NCBI GenBank assembly: GCA_911728435.2
Contig: OU452206.1
Coordinates: forward strand, 17,514,297-17,578,296
Origin: Apoderus coryli
Taxonomy: Eukaryota; Arthropoda; Insecta; Coleoptera; Attelabidae
Direction of reading: 5' to 3'
Length of the DNA: 64,000 nt
A model generated the notes under the pieces. The model was given only the letters and a program-made list of their open reading frames with translations, was not told the DNA's origin and searched no databases. A program made the translations under genes and the position numbers. Positions 26,724 through 39,393 of this stretch are shown here, piece by piece (within the stretch, counting starts at the first letter, position 1; each line of letters starts with the position of its first letter).

Positions 26724-28400
26724 TCTGGCGCAGACCCACTCATTTTGAACCTGTTCAGGTAGGTTGATTTGACTGCATTAGTATTGTATTAGTTATTGAA
26801 TCATGGCTGAAAGATTGAAAAGACTCATTGCTAGGCGGAATATTCGTGTTAGCAGAATTGAGGAATCATTAACCTTAGCACGTCAGGCTGAAAATGAGCC
26901 AGATTTTAATTTCGTGTTGAAGATTTAGTTTCTGTTTATGGAGAATTTTATGAGCTCCATAATGAAATTGTAGGGTTAATCGCGGATGAAGAATTTTCCG
27001 AGCAGGACGTAATTCGAAAAACAGTAGATAAAAACTATTATTTGGTTAAGGCTATAAATAGCAAGCTTAATGATTCCTCAGCAGTACCGTCCAATTCTAT
27101 TTTAGAATAGTCAAAAGGCAGTAACCTAAAATTGCCTAAAATTGATATTCCGACATTTAACGGCGATATCAATTTATGGCCCACGTTTTATTCCCTTTTC
27201 CAAAGTCATGAAAATACTGATTTGTCGCATATGGAAAAAATGCAATATTTAAATACTTTGTTGATTTCGGAGCGATTGACTCTCGTCAGGCGATATAAGT
27301 TATCCCGGGATAATTACGATGCTGCTTACAGTGCTCTTGTAAAACGCTACCAAGATAAACGCTTGTTGGCTACCAATTATTTAAATGAGATTTTCCATGC
27401 TCCTGCCTTGAAAAATAGTTCTGGTAAACAGCTTCGACAGCTTATTGATATCTTCACAGAGAACTTAGCTGCCTTAAAAATTATGGAGTTTCCTGTAGAC
27501 CATTGGAGTTTTATAATGTTTAACATATTATTGCAAAAACTTGACTCTAATACGCGTACTTGTTTTGAATTGATACCAAATTCTAAAGAAATACCTACTT
27601 TGGAAGAATTGGTTAATTTCCTGGAGCAGCATTGTAGAGGTCTCGGTTCTGAGTCATATGTTCCCTCCAATAAATCCAATCCTTTGTCCTCGTCTCGCGT
27701 TGCTACTCAAAAATATGCATCAAAACCTGTTAGCTATTCGTCACCTTCAACTTCTTCTTCTTGTTGTTGTAAATACGACACTCGCTAATAAATCAGAAAA
27801 ATGTCTTTTAGGCGCCAGTGCTCATTCGTTGATAAAATGTGCCAATTTTCTGCGCAAATCTGCACAAGATCGATTCTTAATCGCAAAGGAACGAAAACTT
27901 TGCTTAAACTGTCTTCGTCCATCTCATTCGTTGAACAATTGCCCTTCGTCGTTTTCGTGTCGCATTTGCCAAGGTCGTCACCACACCTTATTACATTTCG
28001 ATAGAAAGACTCCTGGTACACCTCTGGCTAAATCTCAATCTAATAGTCAGTCGTCTAATATAACATTAGAATCCTCCTCTACATCAGATTCTTCATCACA
28101 AACTTGTCTTTTTAATTCGCTAACCCTATTTGCACTACACTTCTTTCCACCGCTATCGTTGATATTCTAGACGAGGAGAAAATTGCAAACCAATTCGCCT
28201 GTTGCTCGATGGTGCATTTCAGGCTAATTTCGTAACTGAGAGCTGCCTTACTCGAATTAATCTAAAACGACAATCAGTCTCGGTTCCCAGCTTTGGGATC
28301 AGTGACACTATATCAGCGTTCAAATCTATGGTTCATTGCACAATCAAACCTCGTAAATTGAATACACCTCGTTTTTCGTTCGATTCTTTTGCCTAGCATT
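26724..28400 (+). pseudogene. BEL/Pao retrotransposon, 5' part (leader, gag, start of protease), decayed
   Basis: A possible primer binding site starting TGGCGC lies at about 26724, then an ATG at 26803 opens gag (MAERLKRLIARR). A frameshift at about 26920 and a stop at about 27107 interrupt it. The Pao gag core follows at 27120-27660 (KIDIPTFNGDINLWPTFYSLF, with NYLNEIFHAPAL later). After another frameshift the zinc-knuckle region CLNCLRPSHSLNNC...CRICQGRHHTLLH lies at about 27900-28000. The aspartic protease begins at about 28200 with LLDGAFQANFV where LLD-[ST]-G is normal. Homology stops near 28400. It is not the partner of the 3' fragment at 1-2063, since order and spacing do not fit. Confidence 0.85.
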
Positions 28401-29689
28401 AGCATTAACAAAAATTTTGGAAAACTTTTTGTTAGCAAACTGTATTTCAATGATTCTGTCCTAAAATTTTCAAACTCGAATTTCTCGAAAACCTTTAAGT
28501 TTTCCGAGAAAAAAGAAGTATGCCTTTTTTATGTAGAAAACTTTATTTTATCACATTTTTGACACAAATGGAATAAAAGTCACAAGAAAAAAAAGTTAGG
28601 TTATAATTAAGGCAAGGGTCCCCCCCGATTACCTGCCTATGGTCATCCTTTTTTATTCAATTTCAACAATAAGTCCAATGAGAGCCTGCGCGGACTACTT
28701 CTTCAAATCGGGAAAATTTCGTTGAGGTCACATTGTGAATTTTTTTATGCAGCATTTTATAAATTTGCAAAATTTTGTGATAATTGCTTTGACAAATTTA
28801 TTAGATCTTTTGTTTAATTGCTATTATCTGTATTATATTCGTTTACTTCCATACATAGAAGGTCGATAATATCTTTCAACTAACCTTGCTCCAGATTTTA
28901 TACAAACACAGCAGGTTGCTTCCTTTAAATATTTTTTATTTTAATTGTCGTATATTTCTGGAATTGAATTGATGATGTTTACCTATTATACCGGGTTGTA
29001 AATTAGACAAGGCAAACAAGGGGAGTTGTCAATTAAACTTTAAAGTAAAATTAACGAAATTTTGTAATAATAAGTTTGCCTTATTGTTAATGATTTGCAT
29101 TTTTCTTTAAATGTGAATAATAATTATACTTAAAAAATTGCACATAAACATCATATTCATTCATGAATATATCCTTGATGTCTTTTAATTCTAGTTAAAA
29201 AATAAATAATATAAAAGAATGTCGCAAACTGGAGCAATTTTACGAAACTTGTTGAGATTTTGCTGTATAATTACTATAATTAAAATCTGGGTACATATTA
29301 ATGGTTCAAAAAGGAATGGCACTCTAGTAATATAACAATTTAGTCTAAGCGGAAGTTATACCTAGTTACAATTAAAATGATTAATTGTAAAATTATGATC
29401 AATTCGTTAATTGAACTTGATGATGATTAATTAGAATGCGTCGATGCTTATGCTTCAAAGAATGTTGTTTTAAAATAGAAATAGGGGCAACCAATGAGAA
29501 AAGCGATTGAGAATAGAACATATTGACGAGGAGTAAATATCGATTAATGAATAAAACACGTCGACTCCAGAAACTAATCATATACAGGGTGCTGTAAAGC
29601 AATGCGATATTGCTATTGAATTAGTTGGAAATATACAGGGCAACCAGAATGGGTGTGAGCTTAGCTCGGATTTCACAACGCAGAATTCG
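28401..29689. other. Intergenic DNA, no gene seen
   Basis: No coding region is supported. Two ATACAGGG motifs lie close together at about 29583 and 29632, like those ending other inverted-repeat elements here. Confidence 0.6.
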
Positions 29690-31440
29690 ATGCGGTGTCG
29701 CTTTACTCAGTTCGAGTTTTATGAATTAATAATGAATAAACTTAAAAACAAGCGGTCCGCTGGAGTAGATGAAATGGCACCATTTTTAATAAGGTTTATT
29801 ATTGTTGAAATATCTAAACCTTTTGCGTATCTTGTAAACTTGTCTTTTTGTAGTGGAAATTTTCCGAGCATGCTCAAAATAGGTAAAGTAATTCCCATAT
29901 ATAAAAAAGGAAACATACATAAGTTAGAAAATTATCGACCTGTGACTATTTCATCGTCATTTTCGAAGCTTTTTGAGATTTGTTTTCTCGACAGACTAAA
30001 TATTTTCTTGAGTAGAAATAATATTATTTCACGAAGACAGCATGGGTTTCAGAGTGGGAAATCTACACAGACAGCTATAGAGTCTGTGTACGGAGAGATT
30101 TTGAGATATATAGAACGAGGTGAGGCTCCAGCTGGGATTTTCTGCGATCTCAGTAAAGCCTTTGATTGTGTGAATCATGAAATTTTATTGGCTCGTTTAT
30201 CTGGTTATGGAAATACGGGACCGGCGCGGCATTGAATTGGATTAAGACATTCTTGAGTGATAGGCAGCAGTACGTCAGTATGTGACTCACAGACGGACTG
30301 TCAATTCTAGATCTAGAATACTCACATCGGTGTGCCCCAGGGCTCGGTACTGGGGCCGGTTTTGTTTGTGTTGTACGTTAATGAGATATTCTCAATGACT
30401 CCAGGTGTCCCTATAACAGCTTTTGCGGATGATATATATATATATATCTTTCATTGTTTCGAATGATTCAACATATGAACTTCAAGAGGATTCTGCTCTA
30501 CTTCTTTGGAAGTTTTGCGGATTCTTCGAGAAAAATTGCCTTTATTTTAACTCATCAAAGACGAAATTGATGAGGTTTAGTGCGAGCACATGTCAGCCTC
30601 TTGCTGTAAGAGTTGGCGGTGATGAGATTGCTGCCTCATGTTATGTGGATTTCTTGGGTTCGGATGGATAGCGGTTTAACCTGGAAGCTTCATTGTGAGA
30701 GAGTAGTGGGTCAGTTAAATTCATCCTTTTATTTGATGAACTCACTGAGGTCAGTCTTGGATCAGGGTCAGTTGTTGATGCCTTACTATGCCCAAGTGGA
30801 GTCGCGCGTGAGGTACGGGGTATTTTTATGGGGTGACTACCATGACGCATGATATATTTGAGAAGCAAAAAAGAATTATTAGATGCATAGCTGGGTTTCC
30901 CGACAGACAGAGTTGTAGTTGTAGAAACTTAATATTTTAACGATATACGCTCTATACATTTATGAAGTATGTGTTTTTATTCAAAAAAATATAAAGAATT
31001 TTCCACAAACCCGTGATACACATACTGTGAATACATGGAGTCGAAACGACAAGATTAAATACAATTTGACTCAGAAGTCAATTTATTGCCAGGGGATCAT
31101 GATCTATAATAAACTGCCAGATAACTTAAAGTCTATAAAAGAAATTAAGAAGTTCTCAGTGTTAATAAAATCGTTGCTTGTATCTGAGGCGATATATTCT
31201 GTTGACGAGTATTTTTCGCGGGATGCCCGAGTAGCTGTTATTTAGAAACTGTTGTGTTTTGACATGTGCCTTATACATTAAATGTTTATACATGGTCTTG
31301 TGAAATTACAATTATGTGTTATTTTATATGTGAAGATTGTAAATATCGTATGTAAATATTTAAAATTTGAGTTTTTTTTGTTGACGACTTCTATATATTT
31401 TGTAATGTCATTTGGAGAATAAATAAATAAATAAATAAAC
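29690..31440 (+). pseudogene. Non-LTR retrotransposon, RT to 3' end, 5'-truncated and decayed
   Basis: Reverse transcriptase blocks are readable in order: KNKRSAGVDEM, GKVIPIYKKGN...ENYRPVTISSSFSKLFE, QHGFQSGKSTQTAI, FCDLSKAFDCVNHEILL (29690-30235), then after a frameshift GVPQGSVLGPVLF (about 30330) and AFADDIY (about 30420). The C-terminal region ends near 31245 (YNKLPDNLKSIKEIKKFSVL). An (AATA)n tail at 31417-31440 marks the 3' end. Motifs fit the Jockey/CR1 side of non-LTR elements; the clade is not certain. Several frameshifts and in-frame stops exclude function. Confidence 0.85.
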
Positions 31441-32535
31441 GGGCGATTATTTTCAAAATTGTACATTTTTAAAATAAAGTCCGTATTGATTTATGTTTAG
31501 CAAGCCATCATCTGTTAATATTAATGTTTCATATGTTAAATTTTAATACTCTGTTTATAATTTGTTAATTGTTGATATATCAAAATCCTTCAACAAACAA
31601 AATACCAGAAAATTAGAATTAGAATACTTTTTGATCTTAGTAATCTTACATTCTCCATTTGATAAAATATCTAGACATGTGCTAAACTGGCTGGCGTTCA
31701 TATTTTAATGCATAACTAGTTAACCTGAAGTACTACTTGTTGTTGTTAACTATCTATATTCGCGATAAAACCATCTCAAAGAAGGAGGTATGCAAGGTTG
31801 TTATAATAATATTTCACGAAATGTAAAGGTCCAGTTGATATGAATGTATGTCCGATGTATGCTGTAGATATAACACACTGCAGTATATTTATGCGTCCTA
31901 GAAAAAAACGGTCATTGCAATAATTTATTTTGTAGGCTTATTATTTTTATTATTATGACTTTAGCGAATTGTGGAGAAAAATGAACCTCCGCACTGGCGC
32001 AAACAGAATTGAGATATCTTTAACTGTTTGGACCCTATGATGGCTCATAATTTTCTTGATAATAAAAATAAAGATAGGTATAGTTTATCCAAAGTTAATT
32101 TAAAATATATAAATTCTACCGGGTTCTACCGGGGCTATCTGTTCCCATGCCTCTTTACATTATAAAACATTTAATTTTTATTTTTTTTTAATTTTATTTT
32201 TTATTTTCCTCTTTCTTTCTTTCTCTTTTATGCGCATAAATAATTGATTCATTTATTTACGGGTAGAGTGGTAGAATGGCATTTAGCCAAACTCTCACCT
32301 TTTATGCAAGAAAAAAACATTCTTCTGTTGGTTTCTGTACTAATTATTAAGTTTGATTAAGATTGATTGTAATTTGCATTGTATGGTTTCATTTCATTTT
32401 TTTTTTGCATAATAAATCATTTATTTATTTAAAAGGGCATCAAATGCAGCATTATTTGATACATTTCTCCCTCGTATATAAGACCTATAATAAATCATGT
32501 CTGTCAAAGGATACCGACAGTAATAAAAATAACTA
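31441..32535. other. Intergenic DNA, no gene seen
   Basis: AT-rich, with CT-rich and T-rich simple stretches (about 32175-32230). No ORF is supported. Confidence 0.6.
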
Positions 32536-32854
32536 CAGTGACTGGAAAAAGTTGGGTTAATGATTAGAGTTTGGAAAAAATATAATATGAATGAAACACA
32601 TAATTTTTGGCATCGTGTTATTTTCGCAGATTGATCTAAATATAATCGGATGGACGTCATATGGTATGGTGAAGACTTAATGTGCATTTTAAACAAGAAA
32701 ATTTGTGTCCGATAGTAAAACACGGTGGCAGAATTATTGTAACCATGATTTGTTCAATAGTTTTTCTTAGATTAATAAAATGAAGGAAGATCTATCAAAT
32801 TACATGATAATTTTTAATAATACCTCAAGTGGATGAAACTTTTTGCAGTCACTG
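32536..32854 (+). mobile_element. Internally deleted Tc1-like element
   Basis: The ends CAGTGACTGGAAAAAGTT and AACTTTTTGCAGTCACTG are inverted repeats (one mismatch) and are flanked by TA on both sides (32534-32535, 32855-32856). Inside, about 32600-32760 translates with interruptions into Tc1 transposase remains (FWHRVIF...SKYNRMDVIWYGED..., then VKHGGRI). At 319 bp it is a non-autonomous deletion derivative with a broken transposase relic. Confidence 0.8.
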
Positions 32855-32892
32855 TATCAGAGACCGCCGGTATTAGGTTGCAATGTAGTTAT

Positions 32893-33262
32893 ATAAAATG
32901 TCTCCACGGATAGAGTTTGGACGAGCAAAAACTTTTTTATTTGTCGATTTAGAAGAAAAAGTCATTCTTTATAAAAACGTCTGCTTGTGTCAAAACTACA
33001 AATTCAAATACCAAATTTACGATAACTATACAGGGTATATCAAAAATAATATTTTTAATGATTTTGATTTTCTTGTCTTTTTTATTTTATTATTTTAATA
33101 GTAGCTATGAAATTAACCACTTTGAGAAAGAAGTTTATTAGTGTTTTTTGCACAATTGGTGTAATAAATCACGGTTTTGAAAATATTTTCATAAAATTAA
33201 AAAAAAACAAAAAAATCAATATCATTAAAAATGTTATTTTTTATATACCCTGTATAGTAATC
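32893..33262. repeat. Foldback / MITE-like element, copy 2 (right arm truncated)
   Basis: It shares left arm and centre with 3171-3670 (ATAGAGTTTGGACGAGC onwards, then GTAGCTATGAAATTAACC), but stops soon after ATATACCCTGTATAGTAATCG, so most of the right arm is lost. Confidence 0.8.
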
Positions 33263-34574
33263 GGCATGTATTGTTATGGAAATTTAAAAGGGTGCGCCTA
33301 TGGACGGCTGAGGTCGGTATTGACATTACAAATGGATATAGAGTTGTGATTTTTTTGTATCATTTTAAATTAAGATTAGAAAGACTATATAACATAACTA
33401 TATCTACACTGAAAAAAAAAAACATAAATCCCTACACTGAAAAAAATATATACACCTACTTATTTATTTCGTATTTTCATGCCTTTTATATGAAACCAAC
33501 AAAGAGTAGATACTTGAAACAGAAATGGTCAGTCATCCTACTAATTAATATTGAAAACTAAAAATATTCAGAATAATTTCAAGGTTAAATATTTCAGAAA
33601 TTGAATTAAAATAATAATTGTAAAAAGCCATTCATTTAAAACTAGATAATTTTGTGATATTTCCAACAGTGATTATGTTGTAATTTTAATTATATTGATT
33701 GCTTTGTTATGTCATCATAGTTGGACATTCAACTTATTGTTTTTTTTTATTATAGTATAGTTTTTGTTGGTTTTTGGTTGTGAGAAACGAAATTTCGTTA
33801 GCCGACTTTGTGGTTTGTTAAGAATTTCCGGTGTATAACGCTTTGAAATATGGTAGGTAGTCCCTTTTATTTTAAAAGATTTATGAAGATGCTAATTTTT
33901 CTGGAAAATCCTACGTTCCGTTTTCCATCGACCGTGTTTCACGTTGTATTTTTAGAAGGAACGTATTTTTGATTTCTACTTAAAGGTGTTTTTTTTTGTG
34001 TGATTGTTAACAGAATATCTTGTTGCAAATTTAATTGTCGCTAACTAATTTCTAATTATCACTTAAAATTTAATTTAATAATCTACGTAGACATTTTATA
34101 TAATATAATTGGCATAATATCCATTATTGTAGTTATTTATTAAATCATGATTGTTGGAAGTAATAGCCATCAAGTTCAGTTTAGTTTTAATAGGTTTAGA
34201 ACCTTTACAATGAAATTCTTGCGAAGGTCTCTAAAGATAAAGTGTGTATGTTTAGATTTGTGTGAGTTTAAAAACTTCTTTTGTAAGTGTTTTAGTGGAA
34301 TTGTCACAAGGTATGTAATAATTATTTGTATATCGAGGGTGGAAAGTGCATAGTTGTCCCACATTAAAATCCAAAGGAGGGACCGGCACTTTCAAAAACC
34401 AGGCCTATTTTTTAAAATGTCAAAAAATTTCAAAGCATTTTTTGTATTGTTTCCTTTTGATCGACGTAGTTAATACAGGTAATTCTAAAAAATTATTGCA
34501 ACTTTGCGCCTCAACCAAAGCAATGTTAGGCATAAAAATTTGTAAGTTAAGCGTGTTCAAAGTATTATTTTAGA
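33263..34574. other. Intergenic DNA, no gene seen
   Basis: Only short ORFs without coding character occur. A palindromic GAAACGAAATTTCGTTAG lies at about 33784. Confidence 0.6.
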
Positions 34575-36360
34575 TATATATTATATATAGATATATATTT
34601 ATTACAAAACATGTATAGTACGTCAAAAAAGAACAAAAATTAATCAATCAAAGTTACAGCAACAAAGAAAGGTTTACAAACAAATTAAAATAGCAACAAC
34701 ATAAAACAAACTAAAATCTAGAAAAATCTTACAATATCGCTCTTGAAATAGTCCTCAAAGGTATAAAAAACTTGATATATCAAAAATGATTTAATACTTT
34801 TGTTAAACTGGACTTCACCAAGGTTCTTTATGTGAGACGGCAGCTTATTATAAAATTTAACACAATAATAGTCAGAACCTTTCCTAGTCCTCAATAGGCG
34901 GTGAAATTCAGGCAATATGTCATTTCGGTTTCGCGTACCATAATTATGCATATCAGAGTGAAGAGTGAAATGCGAGGCATTGGTTCGAATGTAGCCAAGA
35001 CAGTTTAAGATGTACAAGGAAGGCAAAGTAAGTAGTCCGTGTTCAACAAAATACTTTTTACAGCAGTAACTCCAACCGAGCCCCAACATTGTACGTAAAC
35101 ATCTCCTCTGTAGCTTGAAGATTTTCATTGCATGGGAACTATGTCCCCAGTTCAAAATACCATACGACATACGGGAAACAAAATAACCGTGATATACCGT
35201 CAACAGACTGGCGATTGAAACACTCTGCGCAAGCCTTCTGATGAGATATATGTCCCTGGACAGCGAGCACCCAAGCTCTCGAACATGACTCTCCCAGGTT
35301 AATTTAGGATCAAGATGATCCCCAAAGAACTTCACGCGAACATCGCTCTGAAGATCGATAGGCGCAGAACGCAATGTAAAGTTCATGCTCTGAGTTTTAG
35401 CCTGATTCAAGCTCAGTTCATTTGCCAGAAACCAATTGCCTATGTCAGTCTCAACAACATTAACCAACTCCCCTAAAGGGTCGTTTGGTCGATATCTAAT
35501 CAGACTAGTTGTGTCATCAGCAAAGAGGATTATATTTGAGTCTTCTTGAAATTTGTATAAATCATTTACGTATATTAAAAACAGTAAAGGTCCCAAAACC
35601 GACCCCGGGGGCACACCCCGTCCAACCCTTCGTCTCTCCGAGTATCGTCCCTCATACAAAACGTGTTGAAAACGATCGCTGAGATAAGAGCCAACCAAGG
35701 CAACACTGTCAACATCAAAGTTATAGTAAGAGAGTTTCTGAAGAAGTATATCGTGTGAGACACAGTCAAAAGCCTTAGTGAAGTCATAAAAGGAAGCAAA
35801 GGTGTCAGTCACAGCCCTGCTCCTTGCCATCCGAAACATATTCCAAAAGGTTATTAATTGCAAGAGTAGTAGATCTCTTATTACGAAAGCCATATTGACT
35901 TTGCATAAAGAGATTATTTGCTTCAAAATATTAAGTTATTTGATTTTTAATAATAGACTCAAAGATTTTTGAAAAAATTGGCAAGATCGATAGTTACTGG
36001 GATCATCAACCGATCCTTTATTTTTTGTAGATTGGAATAACCCTTGCCTCCTTCAAGACCGCGGGAAATACAGCGTCACCAATGCAATGGTTTATCAACT
36101 TAGTAAGCGGCACCACTAGCAGATTCTTTAAAGTCCCAATAATCCTAACATTAAGCTCATAACAATCCGAGCTTTTTGTGTTTTTCATACCTGATAGTTT
36201 TTCACGTACTTCATTAAAGGTTACCGTTCTCAAACTAAATCCAGCAGCTCTAGTGGGAAACATATATCTCTCAAAAGTGACCGATGTGTCTGGTAGCTGT
36301 TTTATGATATCATCAGCCGCAGTTGTAAAGTAGTCATTTAAAATATGCGCAGTCAAGTTC
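34575..36360 (-). pseudogene. Non-LTR retrotransposon RT, 5'-truncated, frameshifted
   Basis: Reading leftward: NEVREKLSGMKNTKSSDCYELN and KEARVIPIYKK (36356-36018), a frameshifted gap at about 35930-36015 (a GSVDDPSNYR-like stretch), then a long frame 35926-34718 with YDFTKAFDCVSHDILL, RGVPPGSVLGPLLFLIYVNDL, IILFADDTTSL (the catalytic DD intact), a thumb region, and the C-terminal YNKLPSHIKNLGEVQFNKSI. GVPPGS replaces the usual GVPQGS. The 3' UTR reaches about 34575, with TA-rich tail sequence. It is the same broad group as the copy at 29690 but only distantly similar. Confidence 0.87.
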
Positions 36361-37291
36361 TCTTCTTTAAGTTGAGTGGATACATTTTGAAAGGTTTGAA
36401 AAATCCAAATACGCTTATTTTTAAAAAAAAAAAACTAAACTCCAGATGGTTGGAAATTGGTACTTTGATATTTTGAAAAAGGAGGCCGTTTTTTGAAATT
36501 TTCCTGTAAAAAATGTCAATTTTTACAGACCAGGAAAGTCGCGTGACTCATATGCATATGGCATCATTTTTGAAGCAAAAACAAATTGCACAATTAAACT
36601 GTTAATTACTTAAATGCTAAGGAAAAAAATGTCCCATATGATAAGTTAATAAAATCTAATTTAGTTGTGGATTTTCAAGTGCAAATGCCTAGTATTTTAT
36701 AAAAATCAAATACAAGCAGATCAAAATTTTGCATTTTTTGTACATGATTTTGAAATTATTTTCCTTCATAAAAAGAGGGTAGAATATGTCACTTTCTGTC
36801 AGGATTGTATGAAATTTTTTTGTGAGTTTTCTCACTTTAAATTTCTTCTTCAGAAATTTATTGGGATTTCAGAAATTCCCTGTGCTATTTGGTCTGCTAT
36901 AATATTGATCCGAGGACGTACTGTATACAATATTGTATATTTTGTTAGAGAACTAAAGGAAACTGATGTATTTAAGTGGTTTATTTATTTGAGAAGTGTG
37001 AGAATATGTTACAGTTTTCAATTTGATGAAATAAAAATGTATGGAACTGGCGATAGTTAAAATTATGTTTCAATGCGCAACAAAATATTTATATAGTGTT
37101 CACTGAGATATTACGATGTTTTATATGATTTGGCAAACGTTTAATAAATATACAGAACCCTTGTTGTTGTCAATCCACTCGGATTCAGCAAAATGATTCA
37201 ATAATCACTCTCCGACTAGATTTTTACTGGTATGGTGAATTTTATTTGAACATTGTAAACACAACATTTAAATTTTTGAACCTATTTATAT
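36361..37291. other. Intergenic DNA, no gene seen
   Basis: A 131-codon frame at 36665-37060 (+) begins with TTG, has no recognisable motif and lies in AT-rich sequence; I do not count it as a gene. Confidence 0.5.
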
Positions 37292-38049
37292 ACAGGGTGT
37301 CCCAGAATAACTTGGACCGATTGCTGACCTCTAATAAGTAGTAAAAACTACTCTAAAATATGCAATTTTACCAGTGGCGTATTACTTTTGGGGTTTTAAA
37401 AGGTTCTTCATACCCCGCCACTGATAAAATTAACGTTATTAATTTTTAATGATTCCAATATTAACAAAAACCAAAATATTTCTAAAAATAGTAGATATTG
37501 TTGTAATAATAGCAAGAAATATGTGTAATTTTTCTAATTTTGAGGATGAAGATCACTAATTAGCAAACAAAGGTGCTTGGGCGTTAAATTGAGCCAGGTG
37601 AAAAATAGCAAAGTAACATTTTAAATAGACTGCTCCTTCTCTAGTCCCCTTCGTAATTTGCCACTTCCCTCGTTTTGAGGGAACCTGCTTACCCAGCTAC
37701 AAAAGCAGCGCACGCGTTTTCTTGCGGCAGTGTCTAGAGTCTAGAGATTTGCTCTGCCCAATTTGCGTGCAAAGTGCACCTCCAGGATATTCCGAGTCCC
37801 GACCTCGGAATGATGAGGAAGCATTGTAGATTTTTCATATAACGCGTAGAAAATTACGAAAGGGTAGAAGGGCTTTAACTTCAGATATCAAATTATTGTA
37901 TAATTTAACAGCATTCCAAGTAAAATATTTTTTTAAACCTTTAATGTCTGTTTTGAAGAAAGAAGAAATTTCTCAGTGCGCCGCTGTTGGTAGTCATTTT
38001 GATCTCAGTTAGTTGCTCTATATGACCACGGTATTCTGGGCTACCCTGT
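37292..38049. mobile_element. Non-autonomous inverted-repeat element with ACAGGGTGTCCCAGAATA ends
   Basis: The left end ACAGGGTGTCCCAGAATAAC and the right end, reverse complement of ATTCTGGGCTACCCTGT, match over about 25 bp with few changes, and both are preceded by TATAT-like sequence that could include a duplication. The 758-bp interior has no ORF of note and itself contains a tiny CAGTGGCG...CGCCACTG inverted repeat (37372-37423). Confidence 0.6.
37372..37423. repeat. Tiny hAT-like inverted repeat
   Basis: CAGTGGCG at the left and CGCCACTG at the right enclose 36 bases. Its ends resemble those at 5675-5740 and at about 55568. Confidence 0.35.
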
Positions 38050-39393
38050 ATATAAAATATTATTTTTGTGTAGGTTTTTGCAAAACCATTTAATTTATTA
38101 ATGTTCAGAATAAAAGCCACATTTCTTTAGAAATAGAACAATTTTATTATTATGTTGACATCCAGAGTAAGAAACCGAGTAGGTATATAAATTAATAATA
38201 ATTCAAAGCAACTTTATTATTTTAACCAGATTTTTTTTGATGTACGACTCGGGTTGTACAGGGCGCGTATGGTAAAAGATACTTAATTTTTGAAAAAAAA
38301 AACTTTTTGGAAAGGCTCAAGATATTCAATTCAAAAAAACTGATGCTAGTTTAAAACCAAAATTTTTACTTAAAAATTATATTGTTGATCAATAATAATA
38401 TTTTAATCGCGATTCCTCGCGCTGAAGAACTCTAATTGTTCAATTTTAAATTGAATATCTTCAACCATTCTAAATTTATTTTCACCTTTCACACCCTGTA
38501 TCTTTTTAAAGACTAAAATTTTCTCACCAATTCATTGGCTAAATTTTCTTATTTTCATCTCCTGTTGTTGGCGGATTATTTGGTATTTTTAATTTCATCT
38601 CATGTATAGTAAGATATAACAACTGTCCTTTTTTTATGATAATTTTTTAACCACATAAGGGCTATGTGATTCAAATTTCGAACGTTACAAAGGGCACGAG
38701 ATACCGAATGATTTTTAAGTTCGCAGTTGGGTTGAATGCCAGATCATACCAAAGCATTTAAAACAAATTCGCCTCGGAATCATATTTTACGTGTTCCAAA
38801 AATTTCCACACCACAATTTTCGTTGGGACGCTCTGTATAATGATGTAGATATAAAGTAGTATTTATAGGACATAGGTAGAGAATGCAGGTTTTATATTTT
38901 TATTATTATTTTTTGTCTTTGTGTGCCGAGAAAAGTCATCGACCAGGCATTATTTATCTTATTAAATGTACATTGTAAACACGTTTTTCAAATTCCGATC
39001 AAGGTAAAATGGCTGGGTAGCTTTTGCTGCTTGCTTTGCCATTATAGTGTATTTTTGTCCCTCTACATGTTGACCTTTTTTCTTGCTTTTAGGCCGGTTT
39101 CACACTGGCGATTTCCGCATAAACTGCATTGATGTGAGTTTTAAAAACTGCCCGATTTTTCAGTACATGTATTTAGTATTTTTTGAAAGGAAGTTTTTAA
39201 AAAGTCTAATCTAAAGAAAGAACAGATTATTTACAGTTATTATTTGGGTTTTGGGTACGGTGGCCCTATTTATTCAATTTTGTAAATGTAAATCGTACCA
39301 TTGAATTTAAATAGTTCTTACGAATGACGTTATTTATTAATATTTTCAAATATCAAATATTCTTATTTATAAATACCTTTTCTTGCATTCTAA
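38050..39393. other. Intergenic DNA with ACAGGG-type motifs, no gene seen
   Basis: TACAGGGCGCGT at about 38259 and ACACCCTGTATC at about 38501 could be the ends of a further small inverted-repeat element; identity is too low to define it. Confidence 0.5.

Noticed and set aside
1..28400. Treating the BEL/Pao pieces at 1-2063 and 26724-28400 as one element split by the Polinton
   Set aside because: The 3' half lies left of the 5' half on the same strand, and the Polinton's flanks join a different TA-flanked transposon.
36665..37060. 131-codon plus-strand ORF
   Set aside because: Starts with TTG, AT-rich amino-acid bias, no motif, no repeat or promoter context.
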